64,000 nt of DNA from Monilinia fructicola (taxonomy: Eukaryota > Ascomycota > Leotiomycetes > Helotiales > Sclerotiniaceae): assembly GCA_008692225.1 (NCBI GenBank), contig VICG01000008.1, forward strand, positions 248,001 through 312,000, in the 5' to 3' direction. The stretch's first letter is position 1; every line of letters begins with the position of its first letter. The position numbers were made by a program, and so were the translations under genes. The notes beneath the pieces are model-generated. The model saw only the letters and a list, made by a program, of their open reading frames with translations. It was not told where the DNA came from and ran no database searches. Below are positions 22,111-32,948 of the stretch, piece after piece.

Positions 22111-22997
22111 TCTATCTACGGAGTAGTATTCAATCGATGGAACCCGATTATCCAGGTCCTTCTTTAGATTTTCCAAGCACTACGACGTAATAAAAGATCC
22201 CTTCAAAGCTCTAGATTCCAAGGAGTATTGTACGACGTAACCCTAGACCCCCGACCCCCGACAAAACCCATCCCAAATACCGCAGCCGCCGACCGATAAC
22301 CCAGACCAACCGAAAATCCGAAGTAGATAGCAATAAGCGCCAAGCCTATCAAACAGAAACGCCTACTCGTTTCGAAAACGCCCAAAGGAGCGAAGTGGAA
22401 ATACAATACAACGGGCTCTTACTGCATCCGGGTCCTGCCTTCATACGTAGAGATCCGATCCATGAAAGGATGAAGGACCAAGACCAAAATCTCATGATCA
22501 TGGCATTATGCCAGATGCTTTATCAGATCATATCTGGTGTAATGATTGATCTTCTATCCGAATGAACTCCATGAGCTCAGGTCAAACTCGTGGGTAGGAG
22601 GAAGCTTAGTTTGGTTGATCATTGACTTTGTTGGAATTGATCATCCTGAGGATTATTACTCCGTAGATGGTTGAACATCCCGTGAGGTAGACCGTAGGTG
22701 ATCATTGATCGAACATCCAACCCATATATATATATATATATATATATTATTTTTCTTTGGAGTAAGGGTGGTTGACAAGATCATACAAACTTCAGCCACA
22801 CATGAAAGAAAGCGAGCCACAGCCATAATCAAAATCATCCACTCGCGGTATGGATAAATGAATTACCGATATCAGGCAACAAGGCCATAGTTATTCCGAT
22901 TTTCCATGAACCTGTAGAAATTCCAAGCTTGTGATGTCCCAATCGTAAATTTCCCCAGTATCTTTCCACGCAATTGACTCTCCTTCCACAAGTCAAC

Positions 22998-23654
22998 ATG
23001 GGATCTGGCGCTTCGAAACCTGAGGAACCTCCCAAGGCACAAGTATGGGCGAGGTAACTCTCCATCTTCCCTTTCTATACATGTTTCTTCTCCCAAGCTC
23101 TAACTATAATTGCGTAGTGAAACACCTGTGCGGTTCTCGGAACAACTTATAAATTCCTTACAGTCAAGTTCGGAGGTATGTTTTGGATGTCTTCTTTGGA
23201 TCCGAAGGTTTTCATCCGACAAGATAGCGAGAGTCTAACATAGCTCAAGTCCGATTCCACCCGCGCCAAAACCCTCGAACTTCATATCCAAGCCCGCGTC
23301 GCTAGTGAACTTAAGAAACTCCAAGAGCGTGCCAGCAAAGACTTTGAAGAACTTACCGCGAAACTCTCCACCGAGGAATCCGCGCCCCCGTCGGCAGAGA
23401 AATCCGCAGGTGATAGCTTGAGACAATTGGGCAGAGATGCGGTGCAGAAGGATGTGGAGGGGTTGAGGAGAAAGTTGGAGCAGAGGAAGAAGGTGCAGGA
23501 GTTGGACGAGGGGGTTGAGAAGGCAAAGAGCGACGTGGTTAGGTGCTTGAGGGAAAATGACAGGAGGCCGTTGGATTGCTATAGGGAGGTTGAGACTTTC
23601 AGACGGGAGGTGAGGAGGTTGGAGGGGAAGTGGGTGGAGGGCATTGTTAGATAA
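22998..23654 (+). CDS. MIC19: MICOS complex subunit MIC19
   Basis: Peripheral inner-membrane component of the mitochondrial MICOS complex, which forms crista junctions. Exons 22998-23053, 23118-23175 and 23250-23654 (or 23244-23654). The protein is 172 or 174 residues, the usual length. It begins MGSGASKP, a typical N-myristoylation signal. A middle coiled-coil segment (RAKTLELHIQARVASELKKL onward) is the conserved family region, and near the C-terminus CLRENDRRPLDC is a CX10C pair, the degenerate CHCH motif known in fungal Mic19. Two AGs six bases apart (ending 23243 and 23249) can both serve as the last acceptor in frame; the second is further from the CTAAC at 23234-23238 and gives SSSE-SDSTRAK, which I favour slightly. 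The gene converges on TYW3 with 192 bp between stop codons. A minus-strand frame over it is a shadow. Confidence 0.88.
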
Positions 23655-23846
23655 GTGGGTATATGATTGCATGAGAGAGGAAAGGGAGGGGAGGCCAAGG
23701 ATTGTAAGATGAGAGATCAAATGATGAACAGAGATCAATGAAGGTGTTTGCGGGTCCCACTGTGTATAGAATATGTGTAAGAGAGATAATGCATGGCATG
23801 GAAGTTGGGTCAGTGTGTCACTGGATGGTGTGATATATTGAATGCA

Positions 23847-24926
23847 TCAGGTTTTGATTTCGCTATAGTCATCTGTCGCCGGTTGCAGGAGAAGCTCTCC
23901 CAAATCCTGATCCTGATCCGCCATTTGCTCACTCTTCTCCTTTGCCTCTTTCAATTCCCGTGCTTTCCTCAATCCCTCGGCTCGTTTCCTTTCCTTCCTA
24001 GCTTGAGGATCCTCCCACTCCTCGCCATTTTCACCCACTCTCTTCTTCTCCACAGGATTCATCGCCTCTTTTAACAATACCCTAAACCTTCCAATTCGTT
24101 TCGTGTTCTCCTCAAATCTCTCATTCGAGATTCTCATCAATGTACCCAGTTGGCCATCATTCACGAGACAAACCCCCTGATCAGATGCCTCATGATACAC
24201 ACCAACTAATGATTCCAGGGTCAGACCCATACATCTAATCCCCACCATAGGCGTCGCTGGTTCGGAAGTTGTAGAGGTCAGGTTCAATGCACCACTCTCC
24301 CGGAAACCGGCTTGCAATGCGGCTGATAGAACTTTTTGAGCTTCCTCTAAGGAGGCGGTCAGAACGTGAAGAATCTTCACAACGGTCAGTACCATAACTT
24401 TTCGAGTAGAGCAATGTCCAGAACATACCATGGGCTCGAATTTAAAATGTATATGGCGCAAATCTCTCTTCCTGCTCTCGACAAGAGTACACGCGGCATC
24501 AGCATCGATCTTCATACCCAACAACTCACAGAGAGTCCCTTCAGCTTCTCGTGTGCTCAATGCCTCATCGTCTATTGCATCATGAGAAACATATAGCCAC
24601 TTCCCCCCACCCCCTTTGCCCCCAAAACCAGCAGTCTTCTCGGCTCTCGCATCCGGAACATCATTTCCTTGTATCCCCAGTCCCTCTTGAGCCTGGCTGA
24701 CAACCTCATCATCAGAGCTCTTTCTCCCTTCTAAAAATACGCTCACTCGCCCCGCACAGCTACTAGTCGTGACACAACCCTCGAGGGAATTGATCTCATC
24801 GATTAATTCCCGAATACCTTCATCTACGGACCCTTTGGGTGATAGATCATCGTATTCATCTGTTGGAACAGCAAGTTTGCTTAATATCAGCTTTTTCTTG
24901 CTGATGAAAGATTGAGGTAGAGACAT
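23847..24926 (-). CDS. TYW3: tRNA wybutosine-synthesizing protein 3 (TYW3)
   Basis: SAM-dependent methyltransferase-like step in making wybutosine at position 37 of tRNA-Phe, which stabilises decoding. Two exons, 24926-24429 and 24374-23847, give about 341 residues. Family landmarks in order: SFISKKKLILSKL at the N-terminus, SSCAGR near residue 55, KWLYVSH near 108, KFEPMILHVLTASLEEA across the splice, and SGALNL near 205. A charged, Lys/Glu-rich tail (KERKRAEGLRKARELKEAKE) extends beyond the yeast length. The 54-nt intron (24428-24375) is a multiple of three and contains no stop, so unspliced RNA is still translatable; splicing is supported because it joins FEPM to ILHV as in homologues. I chose the Met at 24926 because family similarity starts just after it; an in-frame ATG at 24986 would add 20 residues. 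Confidence 0.9.
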   Translation of the reverse strand: MSLPQSFISKKKLILSKLAVPTDEYDDLSPKGSVDEGIRELIDEINSLEGCVTTSSCAGRVSVFLEGRKSSDDEVVSQAQEGLGIQGNDVPDARAEKTAGFGGKGGGGKWLYVSHDAIDDEALSTREAEGTLCELLGMKIDADAACTLVESRKRDLRHIHFKFEPMVCSGHCSTRKVMVLTVVKILHVLTASLEEAQKVLSAALQAGFRESGALNLTSTTSEPATPMVGIRCMGLTLESLVGVYHEASDQGVCLVNDGQLGTLMRISNERFEENTKRIGRFRVLLKEAMNPVEKKRVGENGEEWEDPQARKERKRAEGLRKARELKEAKEKSEQMADQDQDLGELLLQPATDDYSEIKT

Positions 24927-25960
24927 TTTGCGTTTGCATATCCCCAGAACATGTGATCGATCACAAATATCAAATATCTGGCACATGTGAGCACGTGGAG
25001 AGGTGAGGATTTTGGTGGGGGATAAATTGAATGAAGATTCATTGGCTAGTGAAGCGAAAGCTTTGGAGGTTTTAGTGGCCGACGATGTTCCGAGACATCA
25101 CTCAAATTGAACTTCACTCTAATTCCTCGTTTCTTCATCTCTCATCCAATGTCACCCAAAATGAAAATATCGAGAATTGCTGCTCACAAACTACCTATTC
25201 ATGCATAACCTGGAAGTACAGTATCTCTAATGTTCATTGGATCATTTCTCTGTATTGTATTCTCGTCACGTGGAAGAATAACTTCATCACATTCATCATT
25301 GGCCCTGGTACGTGGACATCATTGATGCTTAAGGTATTGGATTTGTACTATCTGAAGGGCACAACTACAAAGCTGCAAACAATCAAGATGTCATTAAAAT
25401 GACTTCAAGAATCGAAGCTGCCAAAGAAGAAACTTGACCCATCTCATCATAATCGCAAATCGAGTATCCCAGTCAAATAAGCCTTAGAAATCAAATTCCT
25501 TCAAATGAATACGCAATTCCGTCAGGTATCGAAAGCTATCGTCATGAGAAATGGATGCAAGAACAAGTCAAGCAAGTATTGACAATGTAGGTGATACCCA
25601 CATGTCGATAATCTCTCGATAGTAAGAACCTTCAGGACGCAAATAGAAGAATATTAACAGTGCTGTTCCTTCAATGATATGACGGTTTTCAATGATTCCG
25701 AGAATGGCTTCATGAATCATCAAATCGGTGGTTGACAGATGTAATATGAGCAAAAGGAAAATATTAACAATCAAGGGTTTCGAGAAGACTCAAGTCCAGC
25801 TGTTGTGATCATGGGAAGGTTCCAAGAAGGAAGCTATCCAAAGATCAAGATCGCCAGTCAAAAGTTTCGTGAAAATCCTAAGACGGTAGACAAAGTTCTG
25901 TCCGAAAATGAAAACAATTGCAAAGTCGTATCGAAATTAGTCAAGAGGGCGTATCAACTA
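24927..25960. other. Spacer between TYW3 and RRM genes
   Basis: Contains the TYW3 promoter and, at the right, the 3' UTR of the RRM gene, both on the minus strand. Open frames at 25085-25402 (+) and 25568-25774 (-) have no recognisable motif and I do not call them. Confidence 0.45.
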
Positions 25961-28900
25961 CTAGGTAGATGGACCGGCCTCCAAAGCTGGAGTGAGTGCT
26001 TGACGAATTGCTTGCTCGAATGCAGTCCACTCCTTCAACGCAAGCTGAGCAAGCGTCAAATTGAAGCAGCCAGTGTAGTCGACGAGTTTATCCAAGTTTC
26101 CAAAGATATTGGGAATTCGAGGAACCTCCAAAGCCCTAGCTGCAGCTTTCTCGGCGAGCGTGAGTTGTTTTCTGTCTGCGGTAGCATCATGGATGAGTTT
26201 GATGTAGTACTATGGTTGATTAGTTATTGTCTTCATTCAACCATGGTCTCTCTGGATATTCAACTTACCTCAACGAGATCATAGGCAACATCCTTTCTTG
26301 GTCCAATAGTCCAGACATAGCCCCAGAGGTCAGCCTGAGGAGGAACACCAAGCTCGAGAGCGGTTTGTGGGTCGACGTTCAACTCGAACACGATATTGTC
26401 TTTCATGCAGGGACTGAAGCCTTCACATTTGAGAGCAGTGCGCCAGACACGCTTCAACAGCTGGGCGTTGAGATTGATTGGGTCATTGTTGTTGTCAACG
26501 CGCTCAACAAGCAATCTAAGCAGTTGAAGTGTGGCCTTGTATAGCAATTCACGATCAAGACAGGTAATATAGTCGACCATTGCCCAAGGGAACTTGATCA
26601 AGGTGCTAACAAGGCACTCGAATGGTCTCTGTGGACACTCCTTGGAAAATGGAGACTAGAAAATGTCAGTATGGTTCCAAACGCGTTGGGAAAGCTCGAG
26701 AACACTTACACGCTGTGGGGATTCGACATGCTTGACAAGCATAACCAACTCCTCGCGACTGACAAATCCTTGGAAACCAGAATTGTAAATATCATTCACA
26801 TCACGGGGAATGATTCTCGGGCTGGGACCGCTCCAGTCGACGTTCTTTGCCTTTGGAAACAGTTGTTTCATCAACTCTCCTTGCGACGACAACTCAACTT
26901 CAACGTGGCGTTGACCAAGGCGGCCACCCCTACCACCAATGCGATTTTGTTCAAAACGATTGACCGCGTTTGCAGCCTCGGAGAAGCTGATAAACTCAAC
27001 ATAAGCATCAAGTGTCTTGCTCGTGACACGTTCCATGATAATGTGGATTGGCTCGTGGTCGTTTGCCGCAGCAATCTTTGCATTACGACCGAGGAATGCG
27101 AGAACCTCCTGTCTAGTGACGCCATATGGAATCTGCGGATGAATCAGCATTTAATCAATAAAGTCTTGGACATCAACTTACGTTTCTGATTTTCATAACA
27201 CCCCATTGGACTGGCTTAGCTTGACGACAGTATTCTTCGAAAGGCAAGAATCTGAGGCTCGTAGCTTCATCAGCCGTTGGAACTTGAGTACCGTTTCTGG
27301 TCAATTCGGCAAGCAAGTGACTCATATTATTAGCAGCACCATATTTAGAGTTTGGACTAAACGGAGGCATCTCAGCGCAGGCGAATGGGTTTGTCGTAAG
27401 AGGACGAGGAGTGAAAGCATCAGCGACTTGCATTGTCTCGGCTCCTTCCAGCATTTTGGGAGTATTGTCAACTACACCTTCACCTGCAACAGAATTTTCG
27501 CGCGAAGAACTTCCACGAGTTGGTGTGTTTTGAACCCAGTCGTTAACTTGCTGAGCACGATCTACAGAAGCAGTGATGGTTTTGCCACGGCTGGATCGAA
27601 GCATGGGGGTGAAGTTGGCTCTGGGCTCAGATGCAGTCGCAGAGACTGGAAACCCATGGGAAGAAGCTCGGGATTTGACGCTATTGCTGCTCTGTTGACT
27701 TTCCACGCCTTGTTGACTTGGCACGCTTTGCTGCTTCTGCTGAGGAGTATGAACAACAGGCTGAGGATTGCAGTTAATGGCTGCGTACGCGTGGTGGCCA
27801 AGATCGGTCTTGGGCTTGTTGGAGGTTAAAGGTTTTTGCGCATGAAACTCCGGCTTTGGTGGAAGTGGATGGTAGAGAGGAGCAACAGATGGAAGTGAGG
27901 AATATTGTGCGTTACGAGCACTAGCAGCAGGGTTGTTATTGTTATTGACTGGTGCCGGTTGAATATTACCATTGGCGCCGTGGCCGTATCCGTTGTTTTG
28001 ATTACAGTTCGGGCCGGTGCCGATACCGATACCGTTTGGACTCATACCAAGGCTGAGGCTACCAAAGTTCATGTTTGAAATCATGCTTGAAGCTGAACCA
28101 GGATTGGAATTGGGACCACGGTAATGATTATTACCACCAACACCATTGTAAAACTGATGTGGATTCATACCAATCGGTGGAGCAGAGTATGCTTGGTTGT
28201 ATTGTGGTGTGTTGTAAGGATTTGGTGGGAATTGAGTAGCAAGAGGTGCCAATTGGGGTCGCATACCCATATTTTGATGTTGAAAGTTGGGTTGAACTGG
28301 AGCACCATGGCCATTGAAAGTGACTTGATGCTGATTATGTTGATTCATCTGACCATTGTCGACCTGAGGATGTTGAGGACCTCCGATCTGACCATTGTAA
28401 GGCGATGGTTGATATGCATTATTAGCTCCGTTGTATCCGTTCATCCCATGCATACCGTTCATGTTCATGCCATTCATATTCATGCCGTTCATGTTCATGC
28501 CGTTCATGTGCATGCCATTCATACCCATACCAAAGTTCTGTTGCTGCTGTTGACCTTGAGGAACATGGTAACCATTCTCTTGACCGAAGCCTCCAACAGG
28601 AGCGCCGTTCATGTTAGAATTCTGATTAGCAAACGGTTGATACTGAGCTCGACCATCATGGCCATTGGTGAAATCAGGCGTTGGAAATGGCAAAGTAGGA
28701 GGATCAGCAAAGGGACTTGGATCAGGAATCGCAACTCCACCGTTGTTTTCGTACTCCGATGGTAAATTCCATGGAAGAGGAACTTGGGTACGGAAGGAAT
28801 CATTTGAATTTGCTGAATCCTGACTGGTGTTTAGAAGGTTGGTCAAGGATGGTGGGAAGCCATGAATGTTGTTATTGAACTGGAAAGCATTTGGAGCTGG

Positions 28901-29314
28901 CTGGCCAGTGGGCAAATTGAGGGGTGCCATGACTGGAGACGCGTTCCGATTTTGAATTGAAGTGAGGATTTGTTCTTGTCGATCTATCACTTGCTGTTGG
29001 TATTGAAAAGGCGAAATAACCGCGAAAGCGGGTGGGGGAGGTAGAGAGAGAGGTGAAGATGGAGGGGGAGGAAAGTATTGAGAAGCTCCAGGTGAGAGAT
29101 CGAAAGGTGGTGCCAGTGGGTTTAGAGAGAGGAGGCTGATTTGCGCAGTTGGGCACAAAGGGCGACCGGGAGAAGAAGACAATGATGGTGAATAATGGTT
29201 TGATTGGAAACTTTGTGGTGAGCTATATCTGTCGCTGGGGGGACCAATCTCCCAAGGGGCGCCGCCTTGAAAGGAGCTCGAGCCACCTTGAATTTGAGCT
29301 TCTGATGGGAGCAT
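25961..29314 (-). CDS. RRM-domain RNA-binding protein with long low-complexity N-terminus
   Basis: Four exons, 29314-27182, 27132-26710, 26655-26269 and 26209-25961, all GT-AG with introns of 49-59 nt, give 1063 residues with no frame defects. Residues 1 to about 690 are disordered: rich in Pro, Ser, Asn and Gln, with MNMNG-type tandem repeats (28440-28535). An RNA-recognition motif follows across the first splice (from WGVMKIRNIPYGVTRQEV to RHVEVEL), resembling the quasi-RRM type. After a linker containing FVSREELVML, a C-terminal helical region unique to fungi as far as I can tell ends near LTPALEAGPST. I cannot assign an orthologue name; a role in mRNA binding is inferred from the RRM, and the Q/N-rich part could support condensate formation. 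A likely 5' UTR intron (29403-29317) separates an upstream ATG (29411) from the main start. Confidence 0.85.
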
Positions 29315-31401
29315 AACTATAATGTATGGAATTAGCCGAGAGTAACAATTGAATTTTGACAGCCGAGAGTAGAGAGATAACAATGAGGAGGGTTGATACT
29401 TACTTGGACATTTATTGATGCTGTCTTATCGATTTATTGTAAAATTTTGTCTTGAGATTGTAGGAGGGAATGTAAAAAGAAGAAGGAAGGGGATCTGAAA
29501 AGGCCAAGGGAAGTTCAAGATTATGGTGAGCGGTGAGTCTAGGTCAGGCTAATTCACGAATCAGATAATTGAGCTAGGGACTGAGCTTGGTGATATAGCT
29601 ATCATTGGGTGCATTACGGTCGTCAAAGGTGAATGGAGGAAGACTGGTGTGGGAAATGTTTGGACTGTATGTGAAAGAGAAAGGAATTTTATGGGGACTT
29701 CGAGAAGTTTAGAGATGTCAAGGAACTTTTGGATATTACTAGAAATTTGAATTCTTGTTTGAGATATTTCTATATGTTGATTTTGTTGAAACGGTCAAGT
29801 AGGCAACTGGATATATCCCCAAATCTGTTGAATATGCCATCATATCCATCATTATTTATTATAAACCCGTAGGTTCCTGTTTATCAGATACTCAAAGGTG
29901 AATTTGCATACTCTTTTTTCCACTTTCCTCCCTGAATGACTTAATCAATGTGTATGGTACTCATGGGCACACTTCCTCTACGGTGGGCCAGAACAACCTA
30001 CAGACTTTCCCTGATTGTGTAAATACCTTGGATATACTTTGCTTAAGTTGATTATACAGATATATTGAACAACAAAGAAGGATCGCTGTTGAATTTGGTG
30101 AGAGTAGAGTCATAGTGTAGTTCCAATCCAATGCCTACACTTTCAGGCAGTCCATTCCTTTGACGATTGTTTTGGTTTACTAAAGACGATCAGTGGTACC
30201 TTCAGGATAGCTTACCTCACAGCATCATTTTTTTGTATTCCTATGCAGTATTATGAACAGTAAGAAACATACGTTAGTGAGTTTATCAAGGGTTCTTCTT
30301 GAGTTATGGTTTGGGCTTGTGTGTGTATGATTGGTAAGCAGTGAAGTTGACAGCAGAATTGTTATTTCCTCCTATCATAGATCTTAATCAACAAAAAAAA
30401 ATGGTATATGGCTCACTCCTTTGAGTTGTGGAGAGAGGGTTGTGTTTGGTGGTTAATGACCACTTGAAGAAGTTTTGTCTTTAGTCAGCTCGGCTATTCC
30501 AGGGGCGAAGGCAACTTGAGATCTTCACTCATAAGAACAAAACAATTAAAATATCTTGGTGAGAGATTTTGTATGTGGTGCTCTGTCTTTGGCTTCCTTT
30601 GCTACTTTGATCATCACTTCGAAGTTGTTTTCCTTTGAGTGGCTGCTGAGGAATTAAAATAAATGTACCAACACGGCAGTACTCAGCCTGCCAGAACCCC
30701 GCTTGAAAGGCTGGAGTGGTGGCTGAGCTAGCCCAAGTCATCTCTGGTTTCCTGAGAAATATTAGAAGCCAGGTTCTTGTCTCTCTTTGCTATCATTATT
30801 TTTCAAGTCGCCTTCCTGAGGCCTGCCATGCGTAAACATTAAATTGAAATTGATGAATCAATCCTTCCAATTGTCTTCTCAATAGAGTATCTGATAGTTT
30901 TAGAGGATGTGAAGTGGTTTAGTTATATGTTAATCATAGCTCTGCCTGCTTTTATTTCCTTTAAATCATCATCCCCTACTCAGGGTAAGATCGATATAAA
31001 GAACTGACCATCAAGCCTTCCAACAAGATTTTCGAAACTTCTTGGACCCTTGAGATCATCTACCACATATCAAAACAATCCACTGATGTAGGTATCAGTC
31101 ATCTATTTTGTTTCTTGGCACCCCTTTGAATTTCGTATATTACTCACGTTGGACAATTTTGCAAAGTTGGATCTAACGGACTCTTCCAGTAGAAAACGAT
31201 CGGACATTGACCTGCGTAAGTTGAGGCCCATATCTTTCAAGATGAGATAGGTGAATTATGCATCGGCAACTCTTGTCTGTATGCTTAACAAACAGACTAT
31301 CGGGACATTCAATTAACATATACAGTAACAGGAAACGTAGCGGCTTCAAGTTGCTCTTGACTACAGCTTCCTCGTTAAAATATACTGGGCGAGGCAAAAA
31401 C
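29315..31401. other. Upstream region of the RRM gene, no gene seen
   Basis: Moderate GC, no recognisable protein-coding gene. The first ~100 bases hold the 5' UTR intron. The minus-strand open stretch 30529-30741 has no motif I know. Confidence 0.4.
29317..29403 (-). other. Probable 5' UTR intron of the RRM gene
   Basis: GTAAGT donor at 29403 and ATTATAG acceptor at 29317, 87 nt, ending two bases before the main ATG. Splicing would place an upstream ATG (29411-29409) out of frame with the main reading frame, creating a short overlapping uORF of about 33 codons. Confidence 0.55.
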
Positions 31402-32131
31402 CCCTAGAGTACCAGAAATATGGCCATATGCTATATCCGGTTTATAGCATAATTCCATATTCAAAATGGTTTTTTTAATATATAACATTTGGGAATCTAT
31501 AGATCTTTGAATATATAGTATAGGAATAGAAGTTAATATTAATAGTTATATATCCTATTTTGAGTTTAGTTTATTGATTTTAGTATATTAAGCTAAGTTT
31601 ATTTAAGCATACTATGAGATTTTGGCCTATTTAAGCGTATTGTCCTTATTTGGGCATATTTGAGTATATTACAAATCTATAGTATTATTTGTTATTGTTG
31701 TTGTTGTTGTTGATAGTATTGAAGCTATTTAGAATTTAAAGTGGTTAATATATTATTGATGAGACAAAGAAGAAGGGCATTTTCAAAATAAAGGAGTAAA
31801 AGCAAAGTAGAAAAAGCAATTCTTCAACGAATGGAATAACTTACTATTGATGGTATTGATGGTATTGATGGTATTGAAGTGAAGTTGAAGAATCAAAGTG
31901 AAGTTGAAGAGTTGAAGTGGGATTGAAAATGGTATACTAGTATTTTGAAGCTAATATAATATTTAAAGCTATTTTAAAGCTATTTTGAAGTTAATATAGT
32001 ATTCTGAAAATCTTTCAATGTGGACGCTTTTAAAGCTCCTACTACTATATACGTAAAATATACGCTATAATAAGATTTAGGGAGGATTCTACGAATATAT
32101 GGCATCCTGCCAGAAAAGTGGTACTCTAGGG
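31402..32131. mobile_element. Family O element, copy 1 (730 bp, inverted ends CCCTAGAGTACCA)
   Basis: Begins CCCTAGAGTACCA and ends TGGTACTCTAGGG, a perfect 13-bp inverted terminal repeat. Flanked on both sides by AAC (31399-31401 and 32132-32134), a possible 3-bp target duplication. Non-coding inside, AT-rich, with short ATTGATGGT repeats near 31852-31876. It aligns end to end with the copy at 32949-34473. The superfamily is uncertain; a 3-bp duplication would fit CACTA- or Harbinger-like elements, but the target is not TWA. Confidence 0.85.
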
Positions 32132-32948
32132 AACAGACCTGGGGCCCCTCGTCTTTATGGCTAGGAGACTCCGAGAGAAGCGGCGGACTGAGGGATCACA
32201 GGCATTGGGATCAATGCTGCAGGATCGAACACTGTGTCTGTTGCTTGAAATGTACAAGAAGTGGTTACTACCTACCTTCAACTTCTCAAATGAGCAGGCT
32301 CGATGACCAGAATCAAATCCCTTCGTCATCTCACCAATGCCGGTACCCAAGCGTTACACCTGAGGTTAAAGATACCCTTTAGAGATCCAATTTGATGTCT
32401 TTTGGTACAGCCCTGTCCAGTATTGCACTTAAAATTTACCGTTGGTCATGAAAGTTTAGTTGGTATGAAGTTGGGGAAGGTCTCAATGAGGGCGATTGAG
32501 GGCAGTTGGCGCATAAATTCGTGGTTCTAGTAGTAGTATATATCATTTCCAGTAGTCACTTCGCTTACCGTACCTATTCGTTGTGATTATTTGAAGTCAC
32601 CGAGAAGTTTGTGGGTATATCTTTGATACAAAAATACATAGCCACTCAAAAGTACTGTTGAGTATCCCAGGTTCGTCTCTAAGAGGGCAACTAGGATCCT
32701 ATAGAGTTTTGCCACCATTTTCTCCGACTTTACGCTACAAGTACATCTTCTGGGTCCAAACATGCAATTCTCCAAGACAGATCGAGGGGCTGCAAGAGTT
32801 TTTTGAGCTAAATCTAAGTACTGCATCCACAGTCTGGTGATTAGAGCAGGCTCATAGAGTAGCAGTAGATTGGCGAGTGGTCTTTCATGGACTCGAGAAT
32901 TTCCTGCGGCCAGATATCTTGAAAGCATCTGGGTTAGATCATGAACAA
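32132..32948 (-). pseudogene. Higher-GC island between two family O copies, possible gene fragment
   Basis: This 817-bp stretch has normal GC and open minus-strand frames at 32928-32587 (113 codons, containing the segment LWMQYLDLAQKTLAAPRS) and 32350-32126. A third minus-strand frame at 31397-31173, on the other side of copy 1, has similar coding-like composition (segment HLERYGPQLTQVNVRSF). They may be parts of one gene broken by insertions, but simply removing copy 1 with one AAC does not join the frames, so introns or further damage would be needed. No family recognised. Confidence 0.3.

Larger units (their letters stand above)
16977..22997. other. Six-kilobase gene-free spacer rich in simple repeats
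   Basis: The left part should hold the ferric reductase promoter; the right end holds the MIC19 promoter. In between are many microsatellites (GAG, AAT, GA, GTATCGA, ATCC/GGAT, a 10-bp AGGCAATGCA array at 20981-21016, TA at 22723-22748), an AT-rich block 18.6-20.1 kb with a diverged tandem duplication, and a 63-bp duplication near 22.0 kb. Open frames at 19380-19616, 20365-20721 and 21653-21964 come from low-complexity or unmatched sequence and I do not call them genes. Confidence 0.5.

Noticed and set aside
23235..23738. 167-codon frame antisense to MIC19
   Set aside because: Antisense to the conserved coiled-coil/CX10C exon; Leu/His/Pro-rich shadow.
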